Shown: positions 54,486 through 62,763 of the stretch, piece by piece | Layout of the letters: each line of letters opens with the position of its first letter | Numbering within the stretch: the first letter of the stretch is position 1 | Assembly: GCF_000982825.1 (NCBI RefSeq) | Contig: NZ_CP011047.1 | Span: forward strand, 2,542,001 to 2,606,000 | DNA from: Cronobacter sakazakii | GTDB lineage: Bacteria > Pseudomonadota > Gammaproteobacteria > Enterobacterales > Enterobacteriaceae | Length of the DNA: 64,000 bases | Direction: 5' to 3' | Translations under genes and position numbers: made by a program | Notes under the pieces: model-generated | The model's input: the letters and a program-made list of their open reading frames with translations, nothing else | The model's database searches: none | Told to the model about the DNA's origin: nothing

Positions 54486-55350
54486 AAAAATTATACTGTT
54501 ATGCAAGTCAATAAAAAAAAGCATATATTACTTTTTCAGAGCGATTTTTTCTCAATCATCTGGGGTTGACAAAAATTCGACATTTTTAGTAACGCTAACT
54601 AGCTATGGTTTACGTAAGAATTTTGTTTTCTTGACAATTGAGAGTATCTTGCATCAACACGTTCGCCCTGCAAAAATAGTAATGTGGTTACATAAAAAGG
54701 ATAAACCTCAGGGAATAGCGAGATGGATTTTATCCCGACAGCAAAAGCGAGGGCTGGAAATATTTTTTGTAGATAATGATGTTAGATCTTATAAAAAACT
54801 TTCTTTTGTACCTGGTTATTATCCTGATTACGATTTCTATATTACCGCTGACGACGACGTATTTTACCCAACAAATTGGATCGATGGTTTTAAATCTAAT
54901 ATAAGTGATAATCCTGATGCTGTTTACTGTTACAGAGGCCGTGCTATTCTGTTTAACGATGCAGGTAGTCTCGTCGCTTATCCAGTCTGGCCGCTTGCGC
55001 GAAGAAAAGAAATAACAGGCAATGAGTTACTTCCCACAGGTGTATCAGGCGTGTGTTATCCTAGAGATTCGCTCGACGCACGTGTAGCCGATTACGAGGC
55101 GATAAATAAACTGTGTCCCTATGCCGATGACATTTGGTATAAAGCGCTAACTACAGCTCGCGGATATAACGCTATTTTGATCAATGATGACAGTACGCAT
55201 TTTACACCGATTATCACTGGCTTCACAAAAGGCCTCGAGAAGATAAACGTACTAAATGATCAGAATACGCAACAATTTTTAAACGCTATGAATTATTTTA
55301 ATCTTGATTCGAATTCTTTTAGAGGCAATTATAAAAGAAATGATGAGTAA
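54472..55350 (+). CDS. Putative glycosyltransferase, GT-A type (O-antigen)
   Basis: 292 aa. LVTLTSYGLRKNFVFLTIES resembles a nucleotide-sugar binding start, and FYITADDDVFYPTNWIDGF holds a DxD-like metal site near residue 125. LCPYADDIWYKALTTARG is a late acidic motif. This arrangement is found in a less studied group of O-antigen and capsule transferases rather than standard GT2. A short hydrophobic patch lies near the N-terminus (SIYYFFRAIF). Function as transferase is inferred from the DxD motif and context. Confidence 0.78.
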   Translation: MRLDKKIILLCKSIKKSIYYFFRAIFSQSSGVDKNSTFLVTLTSYGLRKNFVFLTIESILHQHVRPAKIVMWLHKKDKPQGIARWILSRQQKRGLEIFFVDNDVRSYKKLSFVPGYYPDYDFYITADDDVFYPTNWIDGFKSNISDNPDAVYCYRGRAILFNDAGSLVAYPVWPLARRKEITGNELLPTGVSGVCYPRDSLDARVADYEAINKLCPYADDIWYKALTTARGYNAILINDDSTHFTPIITGFTKGLEKINVLNDQNTQQFLNAMNYFNLDSNSFRGNYKRNDE

Positions 55351-56104
55351 TCTTGTATCAATTATTATGCCTAGCTGGAATTCTGAGTTAACTATCGCTG
55401 ATAGTATAAATTCAATCATTAGGCAAACCTATACCAACTGGGAATTAATCATAACTGATGATTGTTCGAGTGATGGCACTATCCGTTTGTTAAAAGAGTT
55501 TGCTAATAAAGAACCACGAATAAAACTATTTTTCAACGATAAGAATTCAGGCGCTGGTATATCCCGTAATAATTGTATTAAAAATGCAAAAGGGCGCTTT
55601 ATTGCTTTTTTGGATAGTGATGATATGTGGCATCCGGAAAAACTGTCCAGACAAGTAGCCTTCATGCTTAACAACAACTATGCATTGACTTACACTGCAT
55701 ATAAAAAAATCAATCAGAAAGGTAACGTAATAGGCCATATCAATCCTCCAGCACGAGTTAACTATTCTGAGCTTTTAAAATCCAATGTTATAGGATGCCT
55801 AACTGCGATATATGATGCTCAAAAGCTTGGTAAGGTTTATATGCCTGAAATTCGCAAACGCCAGGATATGGCTTTATGGCTAAAAATACTAGAAAAAATT
55901 GATTATGCCTGGTGTTTACCAGAAGAACTTGCGTTTTATAGAGAGGGACATGAAAGTCTTTCTTCAAATAAGATAAAAATTCTTTCATCACAATGGTCGT
56001 TTTACAGAACTTACCTTAAATTTAATTCTATAAAGTCAGCATGGTATTTTTCATTCTATGTTGTTCGAGCAGTAAAAAAACATGGCGTCAATAAAAGTAG
56101 CTAA
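55340..56104 (+). CDS. Family 2 glycosyltransferase (O-antigen)
   Basis: 254 aa GT2 transferase. VSIIMPSWNSELTIADSINS begins the fold, ELIITDDCSSDGTIRLL is the nucleotide loop near 36-52, and FIAFLDSDDMWHPEKL the DxD-containing segment near 90. It resembles enterobacterial WcaA/WfgS-type enzymes. The start at 55340 (ATGATG) is chosen because the motif follows at once; the frame is open from 55304. It overlaps the previous gene by 11 bp and is the last gene of the O-antigen operon; no clear terminator follows. Confidence 0.88.
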   Translation: MMSNLVSIIMPSWNSELTIADSINSIIRQTYTNWELIITDDCSSDGTIRLLKEFANKEPRIKLFFNDKNSGAGISRNNCIKNAKGRFIAFLDSDDMWHPEKLSRQVAFMLNNNYALTYTAYKKINQKGNVIGHINPPARVNYSELLKSNVIGCLTAIYDAQKLGKVYMPEIRKRQDMALWLKILEKIDYAWCLPEELAFYREGHESLSSNKIKILSSQWSFYRTYLKFNSIKSAWYFSFYVVRAVKKHGVNKSS

Positions 56105-56127
56105 AGCACTTTTTAATTATAAATGTT

Positions 56128-56157
56128 TTGACTTTATTAACTTTGAAATCCTATTCG
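56128..56157 (+). promoter_or_regulatory. Weak candidate promoter in the O-antigen/gnd spacer
   Basis: TTGACT (56128-56133) is a fair -35; the best -10 at 18 bp is TATTCG, only a partial match. The 213-bp spacer before gnd has no other feature apart from the gnd ribosome site (ACAGGAGTATGTA). Confidence 0.25.
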
Positions 56158-56317
56158 GAATGCCCTGGAACGATAAGGTTTACCAATGAGCATTCTTCGC
56201 TCAGTTATAACTTTGCTGTTATCAATTTCTATTCAAATTCGCTATCTATGAGTTAACATCGTAGTTACATAACACCCGCGCACAAGTCGCGGTGACCACA
56301 CCTGACAGGAGTATGTA

Positions 56318-57724
56318 ATGTCCAAGCAACAGATCGGCGTCGTCGGTATGGCAGTCATGGGGCGCAACCTGGCGCTCAACATTGAAAGCCGTGGTTATAC
56401 CGTCTCCGTATTCAACCGCTCTCGTGACAAAACTGAAGAAGTTATTGCCGAAAATCCGGGCAAAAAACTGGTTCCTTATTATACCGTTCAGGAGTTTGTC
56501 GAGTCGCTGGAAACCCCGCGCCGTATCCTGCTGATGGTGAAAGCAGGTGCCGGTACTGATGCGGCTATCGACTCCCTGAAGCCTTATCTGGAAAAAGGCG
56601 ACATCATTATTGATGGCGGTAACACCTTCTTCCAGGACACCATCCGTCGTAACCGTGAACTCTCCGAAGAAGGCTTTAACTTTATCGGCACCGGCGTCTC
56701 CGGTGGCGAAGAGGGCGCCCTGAAAGGCCCGTCCATCATGCCTGGCGGCCAGAAAGAAGCTTATGAGCTGGTTGCGCCGATCCTCAAAGAGATCGCGGCC
56801 GTAGCGGAAGGTGAACCGTGCGTGACTTATATCGGGCCAGACGGCGCGGGTCACTACGTGAAAATGGTGCACAACGGTATCGAATACGGCGATATGCAGC
56901 TTATTGCAGAAGCCTATTCCCTGCTGAAGCACGGTCTGAACCTGTCTAACGAAGATCTGGCGAAAACCTTCGCTGAGTGGAACGAAGGCGAGCTCAGCAG
57001 CTACCTTATTGATATCACCAAAGATATCTTCACCAAAAAAGATGAAGACGGTAACTACCTGGTTGACGTCATTCTGGACGAAGCCGCCAACAAAGGTACT
57101 GGTAAGTGGACCAGCCAGAGCTCGCTGGATCTCGGCGAACCGCTGTCCCTGATTACTGAATCGGTATTCGCGCGTTATATCTCCTCTCTGAAAGAGCAGC
57201 GCGTCGCGGCATCCAAAGTGCTGAGCGGCCCGCAGGCGAAACCGTTCGCAGGCGATAAAGGCGAATTTATCGAGAAAGTCCGCCGCGCGCTGTACCTCGG
57301 TAAAATCGTCTCTTACGCGCAGGGCTTCTCTCAGCTGCGCGCTGCGTCTGAAGAGTACAACTGGGATCTGAACTACGGCCAAATCGCGAAGATCTTCCGC
57401 GCGGGCTGCATCATTCGTGCTCAGTTCCTGCAGAAAATTACTGACGCCTACGCAGAGAATCCGTCCATCGCGAACCTGCTGCTGGCGCCGTACTTCAAGA
57501 AAGCCGCTGATGACTATCAGCAGGCGCTGCGCGATGTTGTGGCGTATGCCGTACAGAACGGTATCCCGACTCCGACCTTCTCCGCCGCTATCGCTTACTA
57601 CGACAGCTATCGTTCTGCGGTGCTGCCAGCGAACCTGATTCAGGCACAGCGTGACTACTTTGGCGCGCATACCTACAAGCGCACCGATAAAGAAGGCGTA
57701 TTCCACACCGAGTGGATGGAATAA
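56318..57724 (+). CDS. gnd: Gnd, 6-phosphogluconate dehydrogenase
   Basis: 468 aa oxidative pentose-phosphate enzyme, decarboxylating 6-phosphogluconate to ribulose-5-phosphate with NADP. Rossmann motif GVVGMAVMGRNLALNIESRG is at 7-26, the substrate signature GVSGGEEGALKGPSIMPGG near 128 and the catalytic lysine in GHYVKMVHNGIEYGDMQ near 184. GC-rich again, it marks the right border of the O-antigen locus. Confidence 0.98.
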   Translation: MSKQQIGVVGMAVMGRNLALNIESRGYTVSVFNRSRDKTEEVIAENPGKKLVPYYTVQEFVESLETPRRILLMVKAGAGTDAAIDSLKPYLEKGDIIIDGGNTFFQDTIRRNRELSEEGFNFIGTGVSGGEEGALKGPSIMPGGQKEAYELVAPILKEIAAVAEGEPCVTYIGPDGAGHYVKMVHNGIEYGDMQLIAEAYSLLKHGLNLSNEDLAKTFAEWNEGELSSYLIDITKDIFTKKDEDGNYLVDVILDEAANKGTGKWTSQSSLDLGEPLSLITESVFARYISSLKEQRVAASKVLSGPQAKPFAGDKGEFIEKVRRALYLGKIVSYAQGFSQLRAASEEYNWDLNYGQIAKIFRAGCIIRAQFLQKITDAYAENPSIANLLLAPYFKKAADDYQQALRDVVAYAVQNGIPTPTFSAAIAYYDSYRSAVLPANLIQAQRDYFGAHTYKRTDKEGVFHTEWME

Positions 57725-57745
57725 GGTTTTACTGATTCAAATGAC

Positions 57746-57774
57746 AAGCCCGGTGGTTTCGCCGGGCTTTTTTT
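57746..57774 (+). terminator. Intrinsic terminator after gnd
   Basis: AAGCCCGG (57746-57753) and CCGGGCTT (57762-57769) form an 8-bp stem with an 8-base loop, followed by TTTTT. It lies 21 bp after the gnd stop. Confidence 0.92.
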
Positions 57775-57879
57775 ACGTCTGATGACAGCCCCGGGAGCCG
57801 TGCACTGCCTTAAAAGTAACCAGTAAGTGCATTGTTTTTCAGTATTTTCCCAGCTCTCTTTTGCGCCTGGCTATGCAAT

Positions 57880-57885
57880 TATAAT
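57880..57885 (+). promoter_or_regulatory. Candidate -10 of the wzz promoter
   Basis: Perfect TATAAT 66 bp before the wzz start, after the gnd terminator, so wzz probably has its own promoter. No good -35 is found at 16-18 bp. In related species wzz is activated by two-component systems, which would fit a weak -35. Confidence 0.4.
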
Positions 57886-57951
57886 GCCTTGCATCTACAC
57901 TCAAGACTGGTGTGGCTTACTCATAATAACTAGATGACAATTAAGGACTCT

Positions 57952-58944
57952 ATGAGCAAAGAATTTCAGGGTGACGCTTTTCACCGCAGCAATAGTAACC
58001 AGGAACAAATCGATTTATTCGACCTTCTGGCGCAGCTTTGGCGGGGGAAGGTCACTATCATTACCACGATCATCGTGATGATCGTGCTTGCCGTACTTTA
58101 TCTTTTCGTCGCTAAAGAAAAATGGACATCGACAGCTATCGTGACCATGCCGGATGCCGGTCAGATTGCCAGTTACAACAACGCCATGAATATCCTGTAT
58201 GGCAACGCTGCGCCCAACGTCACCGACGTGCAGCAGCGCGTAGTGGGGCGTTTCAGCTCTGCGTTTTCCGCGCTGTCTGAAACGCTGCAAAACCAGCAAG
58301 AGCCAGAACAGTTGACCATCGATACGGCAGTAAAAGGTCAGCCGCTGCCGCTGAAAGTGACTTATCAGGGAGCAACCGCACAGTCAGCGCAGAAAAAACT
58401 GGCGGAATATATTCAGCAGGTGGATGAGCAAATCGCCAAAGAGCTGAATAAAGACCTTACCGATAACGTGACTGCCCGTCAGCAAGAGCTGCAGGAATCG
58501 CTTGCGACGCAGGAGAAAGTGGCGCAGGAGCAGAAAGAACTGCGTATCAAGCAGATCGCCGAAGCGCTTAAATTCGCGCAGGAATCGAATGTCACTTCGC
58601 CACAGATGCCGCAGGCGCAGGAAGTCACACAGGATACGCTGTTCCTGTTGGGCAGCGAGGCGCTCTCATCGATGATTAAAAACGAATCGACGCGTCCGCT
58701 GGTCTTTAGTGATGCGTATTACCAGACTAAACAAAACCTGCTGGATATCTCGAAGCTTAAAATCGACGAATCTTCACTGCATGCGTATCGCTATGTAATG
58801 AAGCCGACCGAACCCCTGCGCCGTGACAGCCCGAAACGCGCGCTGGTGCTGGTGCTTTCCGTCCTTCTCGGCGGGTTAATCGGCTGCGGTATTGTGCTGT
58901 GTCGCAACGCGATTCGCGAACACAGCGCCAACAGAGTGCGCTAA
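57952..58944 (+). CDS. wzz: Wzz, O-antigen chain length determinant
   Basis: 330 aa class 1 polysaccharide co-polymerase setting the modal length of Wzy-made O-antigen. It has TM1 near 35-55 (GKVTIITTIIVMIVLAVLYL), a periplasmic domain with a long coiled coil (about 150-215, rich in Gln/Glu), and the Pro-rich MKPTEPLRRDSPKRALVLVL leading to TM2 near 300. The start at 57952 (MSKEFQ) is chosen for the well-placed AAGGA; the frame opens at 57934. ugd, which separates gnd and wzz in E. coli, is absent. Confidence 0.95.
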   Translation: MSKEFQGDAFHRSNSNQEQIDLFDLLAQLWRGKVTIITTIIVMIVLAVLYLFVAKEKWTSTAIVTMPDAGQIASYNNAMNILYGNAAPNVTDVQQRVVGRFSSAFSALSETLQNQQEPEQLTIDTAVKGQPLPLKVTYQGATAQSAQKKLAEYIQQVDEQIAKELNKDLTDNVTARQQELQESLATQEKVAQEQKELRIKQIAEALKFAQESNVTSPQMPQAQEVTQDTLFLLGSEALSSMIKNESTRPLVFSDAYYQTKQNLLDISKLKIDESSLHAYRYVMKPTEPLRRDSPKRALVLVLSVLLGGLIGCGIVLCRNAIREHSANRVR

Positions 58945-58956
58945 TCTTTCAGCATT

Positions 58957-58986
58957 AAAAAAGGCCGCGTGATGCGGCCTTTTTTA
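58957..58986. terminator. Bidirectional intrinsic terminator, wzz/hisI
   Basis: AAAAAAGGCCGC (58957-58968) and GCGGCCTTTTTT pair around loop GTGAT. A- and T-runs on both sides let it end wzz from the left and the his operon from the right. Confidence 0.92.
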
Positions 58987-59004
58987 TGCGTCATGCCCGA
59001 AGGA

Positions 59005-59616
59005 TTATTTGTGCCGTCCGCGCAGGTTTTCAATCACCGCGCTGAGATCGAGCTCCTGATCCTGAAGCAGCACCAGCAGGTGATACACTAGGTCAGAGGC
59101 TTCGTTCACCAGCTCTTCGCGGTCGTGTACGGTTGCAGCAAGCGCCGTCTCCACGCCTTCTTCACCCACTTTTTGCGCGATACGCTTGGTGCCGCTGGCG
59201 TAGAGCTTCGCAGTGTAAGAGCTTTCCGGCGACGCGGTTTTACGCGCGGCCAGCAGTTCTTCAAGCTGATAAAGGAAGTGCCACTGGTGATGCGCTTCGC
59301 CAAAACAGCTCGAGGTGCCGAGATGGCAGGTTGGCCCAATCGGGTTAGCCAGCACCAGCAGCGTATCGTTATCGCAGTCCGGCGTAATGCTCACCACATT
59401 GAGAAAATGGCCGGAGGTTTCGCCTTTGGTCCACAGACGCCCCTTCGTGCGCGAGAAAAACGTGACCTTGCCGCTCTGCTCGGTTTCGCGCAGCGCCTCC
59501 TGATTCATGTAACCCAGCATCAGCACCTCGCCGGAAACCGCATGCTGCACCACGACCGGCAGCAGCCCGTCGGTTTTTGCCCAGTCCAGTTGGGCCCGCT
59601 GTTGTTCTGTTAACAC
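59005..59616 (-). CDS. hisI: HisI (HisIE), phosphoribosyl-AMP cyclohydrolase / phosphoribosyl-ATP pyrophosphatase
   Basis: 203 aa bifunctional enzyme of histidine steps 2 and 3. The N-terminal cyclohydrolase has FFSRTKGRLWTKGETSGHFL and the metal-site DCDNDTLL and PTCHLGTSSCFG; the C-terminal pyrophosphatase (about 115-203) has KRIAQKVGEEGVETALAAT. The start is GTG and overlaps hisF by 7 bp. It is the last gene of the his operon. Confidence 0.97.
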   Translation of the reverse strand: MLTEQQRAQLDWAKTDGLLPVVVQHAVSGEVLMLGYMNQEALRETEQSGKVTFFSRTKGRLWTKGETSGHFLNVVSITPDCDNDTLLVLANPIGPTCHLGTSSCFGEAHHQWHFLYQLEELLAARKTASPESSYTAKLYASGTKRIAQKVGEEGVETALAATVHDREELVNEASDLVYHLLVLLQDQELDLSAVIENLRGRHK

Positions 59617-60386
59617 ACCCGTATCTCCACGCCTTGCTGAGCCAGAAACGCTTTCAGCTCGCCAATATTAATAATCTGTTTGTGGAACACTGACGCGGCC
59701 AGCGCCCCGTCGACGTTCGCCTCACGAAAGGCGTCCAGAAAGTGTTCCATCGTCCCGGCACCGCCGGAGGCGATAAGCGGCACGCGGCACGCCTCACGCA
59801 CTTTTTTCAGCTGCACCAGATCATAGCCGTTACGCACGCCGTCCTGGTTCATCATGTTCAGCACAATTTCACCCGCGCCGCGCTGCTGCACTTCCCGCAC
59901 CCAGTCCAGCGTTTCCCACTGGGTCACGCGGGTGCGGCTTTCGTCGCCGGTGTACTGGTTGACGTGATATTTACCAGTCTGCTCATCAAACCAGGTATCA
60001 ATGCCCACCACGATGCACTGCACGCCGAAGCGATCTGCAAGCCTTGTGATAAGCGTTGGATCGGCCAGCGCCGGGGAATTGACGGAAATTTTGTCCGCGC
60101 CGAAAGAGAGAATTTGCGCCGCGTCTTCCAGGGTTTTGATCCCGCCCGCCACGCAGAAGGGGATATCGATGACTTCCGCCACGCGTGTGACCCAGCTTTT
60201 ATCCACCACGCGGCCATCGCTTGAGGCGGTGATATCGTAAAAGACCAGCTCATCGGCGCCTTCTTCGGCGTAGCGTTTCGCGAGCGGCACGATGTCGCCG
60301 ATGATTTCATGGTTGCGAAACTGCACGCCTTTGACGACTTGCCCATCGCGTACGTCAAGGCAAGGGATTATCCGTTTTGCCAGCAT
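59610..60386 (-). CDS. hisF: HisF, imidazole glycerol phosphate synthase cyclase subunit
   Basis: 258 aa TIM-barrel subunit that with HisH forms IGP and AICAR from PRFAR. Catalytic Asp11 is in IIPCLDVRDGQVVKG and the second catalytic aspartate in NMMNQDGVRNGYDL near 130. Phosphate-binding ends are VAGGIKTLEDA and ASGGAGTMEHFLDAF. It overlaps hisA by 19 bp. Confidence 0.98.
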   Translation of the reverse strand: MLAKRIIPCLDVRDGQVVKGVQFRNHEIIGDIVPLAKRYAEEGADELVFYDITASSDGRVVDKSWVTRVAEVIDIPFCVAGGIKTLEDAAQILSFGADKISVNSPALADPTLITRLADRFGVQCIVVGIDTWFDEQTGKYHVNQYTGDESRTRVTQWETLDWVREVQQRGAGEIVLNMMNQDGVRNGYDLVQLKKVREACRVPLIASGGAGTMEHFLDAFREANVDGALAASVFHKQIINIGELKAFLAQQGVEIRVC

Positions 60387-61105
60387 TGGATCGCCTCCGT
60401 TACGTTAAATTTGCCTTCCAGCAGCGCGCGGCCGACAATCACGCCGCAGACACCGCTGCCGCACAGCGCGCGAATGTCTGACAGTTCGCCGATGCCGCCG
60501 GAGGACTGGAACGCCACCTGCGGATAGCGCGCGCAGACTTCTTCATACAGCGCCACGTTCGAGCCAGACAGCGTCCCGTCGCGGGAGATATCCGTGCACA
60601 GCACATGCTTAAGCCCTGCGGGGAGATAGCTCTCCACCAGCGTTTCCAGCGTCACGCCGGAATTTTCCTGCCAGCCGCTGACCGCCACCTGTTTGTTGCC
60701 GGCGTCGTCGATACGCACATCCAGCGCCAGTACCAGCGCGTCGGTGCCGAAACGCTGAAACCAGCGCTGCACGTCCTGCGGCGCTTTTACCGCCGTCGAG
60801 CCGACCACCACGCGCGCCACGCCTGCGTCCAGCAGCGCCGCCACGTCATCTTCGCTGCGCACGCCGCCGCCGACCTGTACCGGCACGTTGACGCCCGCCA
60901 CCAGCTTTTGAATCAGCGCAATCTGGCGCTTCGCCGGATCTTTCGCGCCGGTTAAATCCACCAGATGCAGGAGCTTCGCGCCCTGTGCTTCGTAATCCTG
61001 CAGGCGCGGCAGCGGGTCGCGGCCATAATCACGTTGCTTACCGTAATCGCCCTGATGCAGGCGCACCACCGCGCCGTCAATTAAATCGAGAGCCGGAATA
61101 ATCAT
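60368..61105 (-). CDS. hisA: HisA, ProFAR isomerase
   Basis: 245 aa TIM-barrel isomerase of histidine step 4. N-terminal IIPALDLIDGAVVRLHQGDY has catalytic Asp7; the second catalytic Asp is in HVLCTDISRDGTLSG near 129-ish of the C-terminal half; phosphate loops are VGGGVRSEDDVAALL and SSGGIGELSDIRAL. It starts directly after the hisH stop. Confidence 0.97.
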   Translation of the reverse strand: MIIPALDLIDGAVVRLHQGDYGKQRDYGRDPLPRLQDYEAQGAKLLHLVDLTGAKDPAKRQIALIQKLVAGVNVPVQVGGGVRSEDDVAALLDAGVARVVVGSTAVKAPQDVQRWFQRFGTDALVLALDVRIDDAGNKQVAVSGWQENSGVTLETLVESYLPAGLKHVLCTDISRDGTLSGSNVALYEEVCARYPQVAFQSSGGIGELSDIRALCGSGVCGVIVGRALLEGKFNVTEAIQCWQNG

Positions 61106-61696
61106 TTACATCTCCAGGAAGTTTTTCAGCAACTGCGCGCCCGCGGCTCCTGAACGCTCCGGGTGGAACTGCACCCCCCAGAAGTTATCTTTCTGCACCG
61201 CGGCGGTGAATGCCTCGCCATAGGTGCACTGTGCTATCGTGTTGGCGTTCACCGGCATCGCGTAGCTGTGCACGAAGTAAAACCAGGCGCCATCCTCAAT
61301 ACCGCGAAACAGCCGGTCGCCCGCTTTGGCATACACGCGGTTCCAGCCCATATGCGGCAGCGGCAGGCCGTGGTCGGTCATTTTCGGCACCGGCTGATCG
61401 ATAATGCCCAGCAGATCCACACCTTTACTCTCTTCGCTGCGGCTGCCGAGCAGCTGCATACCGAGACAGATCCCCAGTACCGGCTGGGTACAGGCTTTGA
61501 TTAAATCCACCAGATCGCGCTCGATAATTTGCTGCATCGCCGCCTCGGCGGTGCCGACGCCCGGCAGAAAGAGTTTATCGGCGCGCAATACCAGATCCGG
61601 GTCGCGGCTCACCACGGGCTCATAGCCGTGGCGGCGCACCGCCGATTGTACCGAGTGCAGGTTGGCGCAGCCGGTATCCAGAATCACCACGTTCAT
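61106..61696 (-). CDS. hisH: HisH, imidazole glycerol phosphate synthase glutaminase subunit
   Basis: 196 aa class I glutamine amidotransferase giving ammonia to HisF. Catalytic Cys is in PVLGICLGMQLLG near 77; the His-x-Glu pair is in GVQFHPERSGAAG near 178. The ATG at 61696 overlaps the hisB stop (TGATG) and gives the E. coli length; a GTG one codon upstream is in frame. Confidence 0.97.
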   Translation of the reverse strand: MNVVILDTGCANLHSVQSAVRRHGYEPVVSRDPDLVLRADKLFLPGVGTAEAAMQQIIERDLVDLIKACTQPVLGICLGMQLLGSRSEESKGVDLLGIIDQPVPKMTDHGLPLPHMGWNRVYAKAGDRLFRGIEDGAWFYFVHSYAMPVNANTIAQCTYGEAFTAAVQKDNFWGVQFHPERSGAAGAQLLKNFLEM

Positions 61697-62763
61697 CACA
61701 GCACTCCTTTTGAAGAGGGCAGCGTTTCGCCTTCAACGCGAATCGCCTGGCGCAGCGTGCGGCCAAACGCTTTAAACAGGCTTTCGACGCGGTGATGGTC
61801 GTTTTTGCCTTTGGTTTTCAGGTGCAGCGTGACGCCCATAGTGTAGGAGAGCGAGCGGAAGAAGTGTTCCACCATCTCGGTGCTGAGATCGCCCACGCGC
61901 TGATAATTGAACTCGGCTTTATATTCGAGGTGCGGACGCCCGGAGATATCGAGCGCGCAGCGCGCGAGACACTCATCCATCGGCAGCACAAAGCCGAAGC
62001 GGTTGATGCCGCGCTTGTCGCCAAGCGCCAGCTTCAGGGCTTCGCCGAGCGCCAGGCCGGTATCTTCCACGGTGTGGTGATCGTCGATATAGAGATCGCC
62101 TTTGACGCCGATTTCCATGCGAAAGCCGCCGTGGGTGGCTATCTGGTCCAGCATATGGTCGAAGAAGCCGACGCCGGTGTTGATTTTGCTGCCGCCTTCG
62201 CGGTCCAGCCATACTTTAACGTCAATCTGGGTTTCACGGGTGCTGCGCTCAACGTGTGCATAGCGATCGCGCTTCGTCAGGTGCTCGCCGATGGCCGCCC
62301 AGTTCAGGTCGGCACGGTTGTAACGCAGGCCCGTAATGCCCATGTTTTCCGCAAGCTCCACGTCGGTCGCGCGATCGCCAATCACATAGCTGTTCGCCGC
62401 GTCCATCACGCCCGGTTCGAGATAACGCTCGACCAGCTTTGTTTTAGGCTTGCGGCAGTCGCAGTTGTCCGTCGGGAAGTGCGGGCAGATCAGCACGTCC
62501 TCAAAGAGCACACCCTGAGAGGTAAAAATTTGCATCATCAGGTTATGCGGGCCGTCGAAATCCGCCTGCGGCAGGCTGGCGGTGCCAAGACCGTCCTGAT
62601 TGGTTATCATCACCAGCTTAAAGCCCGCTTTTTGCAGTTGCAGCAGTACCGGGACAGCGTCCGGCTCAAAGGCCAGCTTGTCAAAACGATCGACCTGGAA
62701 ATCTTCCGGCGGCTCGGCAATCAGCGTGCCGTCGCGGTCAATAAAGAGATACTTCTGGCTCAT
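61696..62763 (-). CDS. hisB: HisB, histidinol-phosphatase / imidazoleglycerol-phosphate dehydratase
   Basis: 355 aa bifunctional enzyme of steps 6 and 8. The N-terminal HAD phosphatase (about 1-165) has FIDRDGTLIAEPPED and the zinc-binding CPHFPTDNCDCRKPKTK. The C-terminal dehydratase has GVGFFDHMLDQIATHGG and DDHHTVEDTGLALGEA with metal-binding histidines, plus KGKNDHHRVESLFKAFGR. It overlaps hisC and hisH by a few bases. Confidence 0.98.
   Translation of the reverse strand: MSQKYLFIDRDGTLIAEPPEDFQVDRFDKLAFEPDAVPVLLQLQKAGFKLVMITNQDGLGTASLPQADFDGPHNLMMQIFTSQGVLFEDVLICPHFPTDNCDCRKPKTKLVERYLEPGVMDAANSYVIGDRATDVELAENMGITGLRYNRADLNWAAIGEHLTKRDRYAHVERSTRETQIDVKVWLDREGGSKINTGVGFFDHMLDQIATHGGFRMEIGVKGDLYIDDHHTVEDTGLALGEALKLALGDKRGINRFGFVLPMDECLARCALDISGRPHLEYKAEFNYQRVGDLSTEMVEHFFRSLSYTMGVTLHLKTKGKNDHHRVESLFKAFGRTLRQAIRVEGETLPSSKGVL

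Noticed and set aside
56246..57706. Open frame of 486 codons on the minus strand
   Set aside because: It is antisense to gnd, whose protein is clearly real.
57861..57885. TTGCGC plus TATAAT as a full wzz promoter
   Set aside because: The spacing is only 13 bp, too short for sigma-70; only the -10 is reported.
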